Assembly: GCA_032718475.1 (NCBI GenBank)
Contig: JAUCBJ010007820.1
Location: 1 to 41,332 of the forward strand
DNA from: Nemertoderma westbladi
Lineage: Eukaryota; Xenacoelomorpha; Nemertodermatida; Nemertodermatidae
Length of the DNA: 41,332 nucleotides
Direction: 5' to 3'
Shown here in pieces: positions 1-9,892 of this stretch (position 1 is the first letter of the stretch; every line of letters begins with the position of its first letter). Under the pieces are notes generated by a model. That model did no database searches. It saw only the letters and a program-made list of their open reading frames with translations, and was not told the DNA's origin. Made by a program: the position numbers and the translations under genes.

Positions 1-538
1 TTACTTTTTAAATAAGCAGTGCGGGGTTGTTATAACTTCTGGTTACTTCTTAAAGAAGCAGTTTTTTATCTACTCACTCATATACCTATCTGATTAATAT
101 AGTTAATTTATGGGTATCAAATAAAACTGTCAGCCTTTTTTAGCCTGTACTGGTAATACTAATGTATATGTGAGTCGCCCATTACTTGTAAATTGTAATA
201 ATGGATGAAACACCTTCTGAAAGCGAAGCCTCGAAAAAACCAAATAATCTCAACGTTCGTGTTGCTTGGAGTTTAGCCCCGTTATTAAATAAAACAGTTT
301 ATCTATTCAATCAATATATTTCTGCCACCAGGGCTATCATCAGGATTATAAAGAAAATAAAAACTAGCACCTACAGGTTCATATAAATCTAAAAGGAAAG
401 TACAAAATTTATATTATAAGAAAATTTTATATACATCAGTTCAGCACTTGCATATAAACCTTAACTTTAACGGCACTTTTTAATGACTATGGTTTCATAG
501 GCCTACCCGTTAGGACTTCTTACTGTAAAAGTATTCAC
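1..538. other. AT-rich sequence, no gene seen
   Basis: No supported gene or repeat was found. A short open frame begins at an ATG at 201 and runs 61 codons, but it has no recognisable domain and no convincing splice site. Confidence 0.6.
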
Positions 539-574
539 TATGTATGTATGTATGTATGTATGTATGTATGTATA
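539..574. repeat. (TATG)n microsatellite
   Basis: About eight and a half uninterrupted copies of the tetranucleotide TATG, ending just before a GC-richer stretch. Confidence 0.95.
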
Positions 575-1330
575 GCGGGTTAACTCCTCCGAAACTATAG
601 CTCGTCCGTCAATGAATGTTATATCAATCGACGCAGCTCAACCCCAGGATGTGGATAAAAAAAATTCGAAAATATCGAAAAAAATTATTAAAGTGTCTTT
701 TTGTTATTCGAAAAATAACTTAATTTAATTTATATTTCGCAAACAACTGTAACAAATTAATGTTCTAGTTGAACAATAAACTCAACAAAATAATATGATA
801 TAAATAAGCCTACCTATAATACACAAACAAATCAAATTATAAACAAGTCAAATTATATATAAACAATTTATAAACAACCCAACTTTGCAATGCAGCCAGC
901 CAGACTCTTAAATACAAAGCAACAGAGTATATTTGCACCATTTTAGTTGATCCATAAAACGGCGATTAAACAGTACACATGGAAGCGAGAGTGAATGTAC
1001 TGTAATTTAATGTAATGTACAGTACTATATAGCAATAAATAAATTAGCAATCGAAAAATTAGAAAAATAACACATTTATTTTTCTACTTCCTTCCAACTT
1101 ATGCCTGTTGGCGGTTATAAATTCATTCGCTCATGCCAAAACACGGGCTGTGCCATTATGATTATGATGTACTCTGTCAAACATACTGCACTGTGTACCC
1201 TGGAAAATAGTCACACAAAAAGTTCAATTAGTTTATTATTTTTTCTAAGGGGAGGTGGGGGGTGGGGGGGGGGGGGCGCCAAAATCGTGGCGGGCCCCCC
1301 TGCCACAAACATCAGCTACGCCACTGCATA
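575..1330. other. Non-coding stretch with poly-G tract and possible hAT-like terminus
   Basis: No gene is seen. A G-rich block (1248-1276, including 13 consecutive G) is followed by a segment ending GCTACGCCACTG at about 1326. Read on the other strand this is CAGTGGCGTAGC, a motif often seen at the ends of hAT-like transposons. The opposite end and a target duplication were not found, so this is at most a one-sided transposon remnant. The neighbouring dispersed repeat begins directly after it. Confidence 0.35.
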
Positions 1331-3210
1331 TGTAAAAGCTTTTGCGGATCTAGCTAGTTATTTTCCCCGCAAAGTACTCTGTAGGTATTTTAGCGGACAT
1401 AAAAAGCCGTTTCCTTACTGTACCGGTGTTTTATTGGACATAAAAAGCCATTTCTTCTGTATGTGTACTTTAGCGGACATAACTAGCGATTTTATGTCGC
1501 AATACGCCAAAATACTCTTGATACAGTGTAGTTCAGATGACGACATCTATCAGCTGATATGTCCACGTGTAACTTTTTCTTTGTTCTTTGTTCGGTCGAC
1601 CAATCAGAGCGATTTTCATTTTATTTGTACAGAAACCTCCGGGAAATCGCGCAATGCATTATGGTTTATGTTTACCTTTTTTCCAGAGACCAGAACATCG
1701 GTTGTGGAATTATTCTGTGTTTCAGACTTTAGCCAAACATTAGAACGGCTTTGATCATAGAAACGTATAACTGTTATCAAACCACAAAGCAGACTCATAG
1801 CAAATCAACTCAATCTTTCACCGCATTATTTTACTGCTATTTACTGTCGGTTATTAATTGTATCAGTTGATGGAATATTGTTACAGTAAAGGCCACCAGA
1901 AAACGCAGATTTGTACAATTGTGAACACATTTTATCAAATGTGTACCAGTGTAATGTAATGTTGTTGAATGGGACAATTGAACATAATTGAACATAATTG
2001 AATTGGCAACAACCAACATTTTTTCGCCAAAGGATACAATTGAATACTTTTGAAACGCTTAGTAATCTGGAAACTCTCTGTAGTTTGCCGCGAACTGTCA
2101 CTCACTGCAGCTGGAAATGCGATAAGGATATTGTTTACCTTTATAGTGTGCGGTTAATAGTGTCTAGTAGGCAGGCCTATAGTTAGTGATGTTAAGGCAT
2201 CTTCTGGTGTTTCTCTGTGCCCTCTCGGTGTCAGACTAATGGCGCGACATCTCCCTGCACTAAATTAATTATGCAATGGTCTAGGCTCCTCCATCCATAT
2301 ACCCATCCACTCCCATACACTCTATGAACCTCCATGTGGTCTTGTATGTAGTTCTCTCTCTACCAATACAGCCCATGTCCGCAATGTTACGCCCTGGGGG
2401 CTCTCTCATTTACGTGATATCAGACATACTATACACAAAGCCTTTGCCGGTCCCAGCAAGTTAGCCTCCTGCTGTGTGATCTAGAAGATAACTCGCCATA
2501 AACTGCCAATCAGATGACTTGAACAAATGTGTTCACATGTGATCACATTGGATGAAATCTGCTTTTTCTGGTGGCCTGTACTGTATATTTGGAGAATATC
2601 GATAAATAACCATAAAACCCCAATCTTCTTGATATACTGAAGGTTAGAGAGACCGGTTACATATAGCAATTGCGACTTACATTATAGTGGTTTTGGAGTG
2701 AATTGAATGCTATTTCATAGGCCCTACATGTGTCCGTTGCTGTTCTCCTTATATAGGATCAAATTTAGTGAAGGTCGGCAGATCAGTGTGCAGCATTGTG
2801 CGGTAGTGTGCATGACTGTGACAGATAACAAAGCATCTCCTAAAGAATGCACTTTATACGTGAATCAATAGCCATCCCGTTGTGTTTAGTGTAAGTCATA
2901 ACTCTGTTTACATACCTAGAGCGCCACGTCCTAAAGGAACTGTTAATATTTCCCGAAAGTGAATAATATTTGTCAGAGATTATATATTAACGATCAATCG
3001 AATATTACAGTAGGCCTACACCGCAATAAGGTCAGAGCTTCCGAATCCAGTCTCCCGGGTAAATCCAGTGGGTGAATGGTCGCGCATAGGCTGGCTTCGG
3101 CTAATGTAGTTTTATGTGTATCAAATACTTGTCATAGGCTAAAGTCGATTTATAACCTAAAAGACACCTAAATTTGGCAGGTTAAACTGCTAAAGGTCTA
3201 AAAGCGCGAA
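1331..3210. repeat. Dispersed repeat, copy 1
   Basis: This segment is collinear with 8763-9886. Both start with TGTAAAAGCTTTTGCGGA and end with CTAAAGGTCTAAAAGCGCGAA, with many shared blocks between, such as the stretch around GCCACGTCCTAAAGGAACTG. Copy 1 is longer mainly because a 700-bp MITE is inserted at 1884-2583. No protein domain was recognised in it, and the short open frames inside are not conserved between copies. Its class (LTR, LINE or DNA element) is unknown. Confidence 0.85.
1884..2583. mobile_element. Tc1/mariner-type MITE, 700 bp, TA target site
   Basis: The ends are inverted repeats: left CAGTAAAGGCCACCAGAAAA, right (reverse complement) CAGTACAGGCCACCAGAAAA. Further similarity runs inward through GCAGATTT and TGAACACATTT. 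TA dinucleotides flank both ends (1882-1883 and 2584-2585). The sister repeat copy at 9257-9258 has the uninterrupted site, a single TA followed by TATTTGG, so the insertion is proven by an empty site. The CAGT terminus and TA duplication fit the Tc1/mariner superfamily. There is no transposase, so it is non-autonomous. Confidence 0.85.
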
Positions 3211-4592
3211 ATGCATACAATTAATTCAACTCAGATTATATAAGCTTATATCATACGAGAACGCCATCAAGTTGGCTTTAAACGAACATGTCTTACACAG
3301 ACTCAAAGAAACGAGAAGGGGTAAAATCCGTATTAAAAATAGTACATTTGACAGATTAAAAATGGGTAAGTGTTTGAAAGGGAGATTAAAAATAGGTAAA
3401 TGTTTGGGATAACTGCCGATTTACTAAATTTCAATACATGTAATAATATGCATTATGTAACCGTAACAAAAAAATATTACATCGAAATATCGAAAAAGTA
3501 CTGTATACGTGAGACACGGTTGATATCGTACGCATATAGCATAAACGAGATCAAATACATTTAATTCAATTATTATTATTATAAATTTCTAAATTAATGA
3601 CAGACAACCAGAATTATTGTTGAGCTTCAGTTTTCTTCCTGTTATTAATTCCAGTCAGTTTGGCCTTCGCTGCGTCATTGACCCGTTGCGTTGGTTCCGG
3701 TAGTCTAAAATCAGGCGTAAAGTGAAGATGTGATTGACCGGCTTCGGTTTGTTCAGGAAATGAATATAGTTATTAATAATTACACCATTTGCCATTGAAC
3801 TGTGTTCTACAACTTGAGTTCTGGTACGAAACAGGTTCGATGCAATAGTTCGACTTGCGACTTGCTGTTTGCTTGATGAAACTTATCGAACAAACACAGC
3901 CTTTCAGTAGATTTCGAAATTGAGTGAACAATAGTTCTATCAAAGTCTGTAAAGTTAATTTCCCATATTGGACTCTAACGATGCGACCAAAATACATCCA
4001 GATATCGATCCCACGCTTTGTAAATTTAGGTAAGGTTTGTTTACTTTAAGCGTTCCGATCCGTTCCGTTCCGTTCCTTCAGTTGCGAGTGACACATTTTC
4101 TTCACTTTCTTCTACAATTCGACCTAAATGTGGCGCATCAATGCTTGCAATGCACTAACCGGACCAAAGTAGCAAGTTTTAGTTTACCAAGTCAGCAAGT
4201 TGAAGTGGAGACTATGGTATAATTATAAACGAGTTGACATGCAGAGCAAACACGTTCGTGGGGCCTTCGCGCAGCACGAGGCCCAGTTATGAGATACAAA
4301 TTAAAATTGTGCGACTGTATCACAAAATCAGGTTATGAGAGATTAACCCACACCACCAATTAATCAAAGAAAGGGGGACAATACGTGTTCACCCCTTTTA
4401 ATCTGCACCCCCCCCCCCCCCCCCCGCCCCTCCCCCACCCACCAATACATAACCGCGACATCTACCACCCACGGAAGGGTAGCACGAAGTTATTTCCAAA
4501 CGCACGTTCAATTTGCAAAGCCAGGTGGTTTATAGGAATATAATCAATGCAGTACTCGTCTTCATTATAAGCCTCTTTGCGTTCGACCTGTT
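3211..4592. other. Intergenic sequence, no gene seen
   Basis: AT-rich DNA without a supported coding region. It contains an 18-C homopolymer at 4408-4425 and, near 4256, a short segment (GTGGGGCCTTCG) that recurs on the other strand near 7414. Open frames at 3773-3997 and 4037-4222 show no domain. Confidence 0.55.
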
Positions 4593-4988
4593 TTATATTA
4601 AAATATATTTATTAAACGCAGGCTGACGCTCTTTATAATAATAATACCTAGGGATGCCAGCTTCCAGACTTTCAATCTTTACTGCCACGCAAACCCCGCA
4701 GAGGAAGTTTTGGTTTGAGAGATCAAGCCCATCGGCAATTGGTGTTTCAATTTCGGTCCAGGAACTCTGACAATGGGAGCATTCAATCTTAGCTGTGGTC
4801 CATTCCCGTGGTTTCGGCTTCCTTTTCTTCGTCCCAATGACAGATTCTTCTGAAGACGTTCGATTCGCTTTCAGTTTATTGTTGGCGTTTGTGTTTTGAA
4901 GTTGTATTCGAGTGGACAGTCGCGCCGGTTTCGAGGTAACCATACCGACCTGTGATAAGCGTTGGTTTTGTTGAGTGCCGGTATTCAT
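4593..4988 (-). CDS. Hypothetical protein or first exon with a PHD-like half zinc site
   Basis: A 131-codon minus-strand frame with an ATG at 4986-4988. The N-terminal half is Ser/Thr/Asn-rich and ends in a basic patch (KKRKPKPREW, a plausible nuclear localisation signal). It is followed by ECSHCQSSW, then a hydrophobic/acidic spacer, then FLCGVC. The order C-x2-C-x4-W to F-x-C-x2-C resembles the central part of a PHD finger, and such fingers also occur in transposon-encoded proteins. GT sites follow the cysteines on the coding strand, so the last ~20 codons may be intron and this may be only a first exon. I cannot name the family. It could also be a chance frame. Confidence 0.35.
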   Translation of the reverse strand: MNTGTQQNQRLSQVGMVTSKPARLSTRIQLQNTNANNKLKANRTSSEESVIGTKKRKPKPREWTTAKIECSHCQSSWTEIETPIADGLDLSNQNFLCGVCVAVKIESLEAGIPRYYYYKERQPAFNKYILI

Positions 4989-5439
4989 CTTCTTTCACCT
5001 CTTCAATGTCAGATGTTGCAAATACTGATAACACGAATAACGGTATATATTTCAATACTTGTCAATAGTAATATATATAATTTAGATAACTATTTTATAT
5101 CTGTACTGTTGAGCAAACTCTACATAAATTTCAACCTGTGTATCGCCGGTAGTGCTGTTGCTGTGCAAGTGCTGAAGTGCTAGTTGCCACCGGTCACGCG
5201 GTCAGCCGGTACCGGTAGTAGGGTGGTACCATGGCCTACTACACACAGGCCATGACAAGGACTTGCCGTGAAATTAGCGTAGGCTGACTGATGAATTATC
5301 AAATATTATATTTTCCACGAATGCAGGGTCCATATTTAAAAGAAGATGACTAGATTTTCGTAAAGAATTTAATTGAAACAGTATTTAATAATTAATAAAT
5401 TAATTATCGCTCGAGTTCCTGCAGCTTTTATTCGTTTGT

Positions 5440-5790
5440 GGCTGCCTCTGGCTATGTTTGTGGCAGGAATGTTTGAACGCTAATAAGTCGGTCAATCATG
5501 GATGAAATGGAACCAAACTTGGTACTCATGTAGTCTATAAAAAATTTAGAAATTCTACACACAGACAGACTTCTACAGTTCCCCGGTCTGCCGCTAGGGG
5601 GCGAATTAACAGAAACGTAAAAATAGCTGTAATTATAGAACCAACGATCAGATTCATCTGAAATTTAGTAGTAGTTACCTAAGAGCATTGCTTAATTAGA
5701 AATTCTACAGAGACTTTTACAGTTCCTGTCTGCCGCTAGTGGGGAATTGTTAGAGCTCCAGTTCAACGTGCTTAGCACGGTTTAATAAAC
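5440..5790 (+). repeat. Dispersed repeat fragment with internal duplication
   Basis: The block 5471-5530 (core AAACTTGGTACTCATG, preceded by a TAATAA..CGGTCAAT..GATGAAAT pattern) recurs diverged on the minus strand at 7471-7532 and on the plus strand at about 38510-38570. Inside this fragment AAATTCTAC..ACAG..CTGCCGCTAG is present twice (about 5548-5607 and 5699-5747). No coding potential was seen. It behaves as a dispersed interspersed element of unknown class. Confidence 0.6.
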
Positions 5791-5866
5791 AATCAATTAA
5801 TTATTTTATTCAATACAGTAATTATAACAGTAAAATGCAATGTATTCTATTTTTTAGTGAAATCAA

Positions 5867-6369
5867 GAGATAGGAGGGGGGGGGGGGGGGGGGGGAGACT
5901 GGACGCAAATCCCATCTTGGCGAATTAATATCCCGCCTCAAGGTTATCGTTCATATGCGTACCTCTGGCAAAAGAAGCAGGTTACAGTGGTGGTGTTTTC
6001 TAACCAAAACAATAAACTAATCTCCATTACTTAATTAACGGAAAGGAGCAGGTTACAGTGGTGGGCTTTTCTAACCAAAACAATAAACAATATCTCAATA
6101 ACATAGGGTATTTCATACTTATAGTCTTATTTTTGCAATACGAAAATACCAGAGGTACGCATATGAACTATAACTCGCCTCAATATTAATTTCTCAATTT
6201 TGGGAAAGGAGCAGGTTACAGTGGCACGTTATTTTAACCAAAACAATAAAGTAAACACAATAGAACAGGTTACAGTTTTATTTTTGAGAGTAATCAGCTG
6301 TTGTTATTTGCGTCCAATTTCCCCTGGAGAGGGATGAATTTTTATTGCGTCCAGTCCCCCCCCCTATCT
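5867..6369. mobile_element. Foldback MITE, 503 bp, 9-bp target duplication
   Basis: The 9-mer TGAAATCAA flanks it (5858-5866 and 6370-6378). The ends are inverted: AGATAGG, a G run, then ACTGGACGCAA on the left, and the reverse complement on the right. The left G run is 20 long. Inside are four copies of a GCAGGTTACAGTGG block, three of them followed by AACCAAAACAATAAA, plus an inverted pair of CATATGCGTACCTCTGG (about 5953 and 6150-6170). No transposase is encoded. The 8-9-bp duplication suggests a hAT- or Mutator-like driver, but the superfamily is not settled. Confidence 0.75.
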
Positions 6370-6501
6370 TGAAATCAAATACCAAAAATATATTTATTAT
6401 ATAGAACAATCTATTTGGAAATTGTAAGTTCGGCCTATATCTTTACCATAAGCTCAGTATCTTTATCTGGTGTGTTTTTATTATTTTACCAATTATTTAA
6501 T

Positions 6502-6960
6502 ATGTTTGATAGAATTGAACAACACCGCCCAACACAACCAACTCTCTATCCGCCTCGAGCATCGAGAATACGAGAAACTCGATCGAAATACCTGCTTATC
6601 CCAGTAGTATCCGTCCGTAGTCACCGGACCGCTGCGGTTTACTCCCGTAGAACAGTAGAATTCCCGCAGCTTCCGACCCAATTCGACAACGAATTCGCTT
6701 CACACTTTCGCGTCACAGAGAACGTAATCCAGTGCGATAACGTCTGCCCAACGTTCAACCATTTCCCCCAGGCGATCCCAGGATCCGGGCCGCCGCTAAA
6801 CCCAGATCGCAATCCTCGTCGATTCGTCCAGTCGTCGACGTATGTCAGTAAGTGGGACTCTTCCCACCGCACTCCAAGGTGGGTGACCGGAGTGAGGCAT
6901 GAGGAACTTGGCAGTGGCCCGCATTACGATCTGACTGACCGCCGTATTCCCAGTGTCTGA
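6502..6960 (+). other. GC-richer block with unassigned open frames on both strands
   Basis: A plus-strand frame from the ATG at 6502 encodes 152 residues rich in Arg, Pro and Ser (start MFDRIEQHRPTQ). Minus-strand frames overlap it, including one at 6796-7122. None shows a domain I recognise. The block is noticeably richer in CG dinucleotides than its surroundings and has sharp edges, so it may be an exon, a decayed transposon coding segment, or foreign sequence. No strand can be chosen with confidence. Confidence 0.2.
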
Positions 6961-7394
6961 GTGTAGTAAATACCCAAATAGAATCGTACTGACAAACAAG
7001 CAATTCCGTAGTATTCCCCCGTTAATCACCTCTTGAAGCAACTCGGCTGCTCGGGTCCAGATACATCGGACTGTCGGGAGCGTTTCAGACAGTAATGGAG
7101 CGGCATTTGCGAATATTTCCAATGGTTTTATAATAAATAAGGGGATTCAACAGTTCAATGCTAAAACAAATGGATTATTCCTAACCCCACCCCAATACAG
7201 CAATATACCTAACAGTATATAGCTTTGCAGGATTCTCGATTCAGGGATTGAGTACAGCCTGACAGTACCGGTACACATGGTAGGCCTACATGCAGAATTG
7301 CAAAATTTGTCAGAAAACCCAGCTGATTTATCCTACAGTAATAATAATTTAACGCATTTTAAATTTGGATAAACAAATGTATTATAACTGAAAT
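6961..7394. other. No gene seen
   Basis: AT-rich, no supported feature apart from the tail of the minus-strand open frame ending upstream. Two TA-rich patches and isolated TAGGCCTA motifs are present. Confidence 0.5.
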
Positions 7395-7560
7395 AACAGT
7401 TACACTGATGCTGCACGAAGGCCCCACGCAAATTCTACTTGGAAAATTTTCAAACTTTTGCCAAACAACATGTGTACCAAGTTTGGATAGATTTCATCAA
7501 GGATTGGCCGAGTTATTAATGTTTAAAATAAAATACTGAAAAAAAACGCGACAGAACGAC
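7395..7560 (-). repeat. Dispersed repeat fragment, minus orientation
   Basis: The minus-strand reading of 7471-7532 (TTAATAACTCGGCCAATCC, then GATGAAATC, then AAACTTGGTACACATG) is a diverged copy of 5471-5530. Its outer edge (GGGGCCTTCG next to GCAGC on the minus strand) also recurs near 4256. No coding potential was seen. Confidence 0.6.
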
Positions 7561-7568
7561 AGAACGAC

Positions 7569-7680
7569 AGGTTGATTAATGGTACCACTACGCTAAGGCT
7601 CACTCACTTCGTGGCTCGCCCCACAGGTTGATTAATGGTACCACTACGCTAAGGCTCACTCACTTCGTGGCTCGCCCCAC
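7569..7680. repeat. Perfect 56-bp tandem duplication
   Basis: Two adjacent identical 56-bp units (7569-7624 and 7625-7680), each beginning AGGTTGATTAATGGTACC and ending CTCGCCCCAC. Exact identity implies a very recent duplication, or an assembly artefact. An AGAACGAC doublet lies directly upstream. Confidence 0.95.
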
Positions 7681-8138
7681 AAAATTCCATTATTTTGATG
7701 CTCTGAATCGGAATAATTTACTTACAGTATATATTGTGACCAGAGAGTTGACAAAATGATATGGCGTAATTGTCAGATTGTGTATGACTGATAGCAGATG
7801 GTGAATACTGAGTGACCTGAATAGTATATTGTATAAGTAAACATAACATACGACATGCAGACATAACTACATGATAAGGGTGTGTACTACACATACCCGC
7901 CCTCCGGTAGTTAGGGGTAACCAATCTAACATCAACAAACAAAATAAACAAATTTGAAATACGATAGTCTCTAAGATACAATAGTCTCTATCTATTGGGG
8001 AAGTTAGTTAGTCGGTAATGACAGTGACTAGTGAGTAGTCACTATTTGCATAGCGTTGTGGGGGGCGGGATATACGCCCCGATCGGGTGGAAACAGATGG
8101 AGGAGCACTGCATGCGATAGGTTGTGGCCCCTGGGCGG
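7681..8138. other. No intact gene; GC-rich run-up to a gypsy remnant
   Basis: The AT-rich left part holds no feature. From about 8050 the sequence turns GC-rich and is probably the 3' continuation of the minus-strand gypsy remnant beyond its stop, including possible LTR-proximal sequence. No LTR pair was found. Confidence 0.4.
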
Positions 8139-8757
8139 TTATGCGCGGTGGTGCTGGTCGAGCCACAACGGAGGACCAGGTGGGCTAGGGAGGGGCTGGT
8201 GGCGGAATCTCGTGGGGCGTGAGCTGTTCGGCAGCCGTGGTTGGAGTCTCCTGTGGGGGGTCCTGGATGGTCCCTTTCGGTTGAGGTTGAACCGGTTGGG
8301 TCCCTGGCCGGGGGGGGGGGGGGGGGGCACGGAGGTGGATGCTGGTATGAGGTGTCGGGTGCAGAGGAAAACCCGGTTTCGGCGAATCACCCGGCCGCTT
8401 ATCTGGCGTATAAGGTACTCGTGTTTGGGGGCCACCTCGACCACGGTGCCATGGCCCGTCCACCGATGGCTCACAGGGTCCTGGATCAGGACTGGGTCTC
8501 CCACCGACATTGGTTGGAGGGGGCGGGTTCCACTATCGTAATGGGCCAGTAGTTTAGACCGTTGGGTTTCAGCTATGGAATCCAACTCTGAGAAGGTTTT
8601 GTGCCATCGGGGGTCTAGGGAGCAATAGTGTACCGGCAAGGCTTCCCTCAGGTTATGGCCATATAAGAGTTGGGCCGGGGATCAGCCCCCATATCTGGGG
8701 GTGTTACGATAGGCCCTGAGGCCTTGGGCGAACTGGTCGAGGTTTAGAGTGGGGTTG
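8139..8757 (-). pseudogene. Ty3/gypsy integrase C-terminal remnant
   Basis: Reading down the minus strand from 8757, the product has YRNTP followed by SPAQLLYG and REALPVHY, then HYDSGTRPL, VGDPVLIQDP, W-x-GHG-x-VVEV and VIRRNRVFLC. This is the classic tail of metazoan Ty3/gypsy integrases after the DDE core. One in-frame TGA (about 8692-8694) replaces the residue before SPAQ. The catalytic core, RT and LTRs are absent. The C-terminal extension is proline-rich, and an 18-G tract (8310-8327 on the plus strand) encodes its poly-Pro run. The fragment stops abruptly at the edge of the dispersed repeat beginning at 8763, so it is a truncated, dead copy. Confidence 0.85.
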
Positions 8758-8762
8758 GAAGC

Positions 8763-9886
8763 TGTAAAAGCTTTTGCGGACATAACAAGTAATTTTTACG
8801 CAATGCGCAGAATACTCTAAAATAGCCCTAAATTTATCCAACTACGCGACGGGAATGAATTAGAACCAAGATGACGAAATCTGTCAGCTGATTCTTTGTG
8901 GACGTGGAAGTTCTTTGTTCTGCCTTATTCAGCCAATCAGAGCAATTTTCACTTTATGTCTAACAGAAACCTATGGAAACTCGCGCAATGCATTACGGTC
9001 TTTGTTTACTATTTTCTGAGCATCAGAGCCAGCTCGGAATTTTCTGTGCTTCTGTGTGGAAGTTTCAGACTTTGGCCTAGGAACATCAGATGGCCTTGGT
9101 TATAAGAACGTAAAACTATTAACTTAATCACTTACTTAATCATATTAATTTCACATTGAACATTTACTTTACTATTTTCTGATGACACATACTGACTGCT
9201 CACCGCATTATTTTACTTCTGTTATTAATTGTTGTTATATTAATGGATATTGCTGTTATATTTGGAGAATACCTATAAATAATCATAAACCCCTCAATCT
9301 TCTTGATTACTGAGGTAAGAGGGACAGGTTTACCAGTAGCAACTGCGACTTAAATTATAGTGGGTTTGTGTGAATTAAATGCTATTTCATAATCCCTACG
9401 TGTGTCAGTTGCCATCCTCCTTATATATGATCAAATTCAGTGACGGTTGGCAGATTAGTGTGAAGTAGTGTGAAGTAGTGTGAAGTCGTGTGAAGTAGTG
9501 TGAAGGTTAATAAAGCATCTCCTAAAGAATGCGCTATTTACGAAACTCTGTGGCCATCTAGTTGCGATTAGTATAAGTCATAACTCTGTTTTTATACTTA
9601 AAGCGCCACGTCCTAAAGGAACTGTTAATATTTCCCTGAAAGTAAATATATTTGTCAGAGATTATATAGTAATGATCAATCGAATAATACAGTAGGTCTA
9701 CACTGCAATAACTCTCAAGGAATCCGAATCCAGTCTCCCACACCGTGGGTCATACGCCGCGCACGGACTGGCTTCGGCTGATGTAACTTCAGTACACTAG
9801 GTAATTGATATAGTCTAAAGTCGATTTATAAACAAGAAGACAACTAAAATTGGCAGGTTAAACTGCTAAAGGTCTAAAAGCGCGAA
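8763..9886. repeat. Dispersed repeat, copy 2 (MITE-free)
   Basis: Collinear with 1331-3210 but without the 700-bp MITE; the empty TA site is at 9257-9258. A small 10-bp tandem repeat, GTGTGAAGTA, has expanded to about five units at 9459-9505, whereas copy 1 has only related singletons (GTGCAGCATTGTGCGGTAGTG). The right end is a few bases from the TTAA where the piggyBac-type element sits. Confidence 0.85.
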
Positions 9887-9892
9887 CATTAA

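Noticed and set aside
201-386. 61-codon frame with an ATG
   Set aside because: Too short, with no recognisable domain and no clear splice site.
1101-1754. 217-codon plus-strand open frame
   Set aside because: It begins outside and runs through a poly-G tract into the dispersed repeat. The homologous part of the other repeat copy does not preserve it, and no domain is visible.
8056-8552. Plus-strand GC-rich frames of 103-161 codons
   Set aside because: Shadows of the minus-strand gypsy integrase tail, which has clear family motifs.
1331-9886. The two dispersed repeat copies as LTRs of one element spanning the gypsy fragment
   Set aside because: The integrase fragment is on the minus strand and truncated at the right-hand copy, which is the wrong order for an LTR element with these ends. 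No target duplication or primer site was found.
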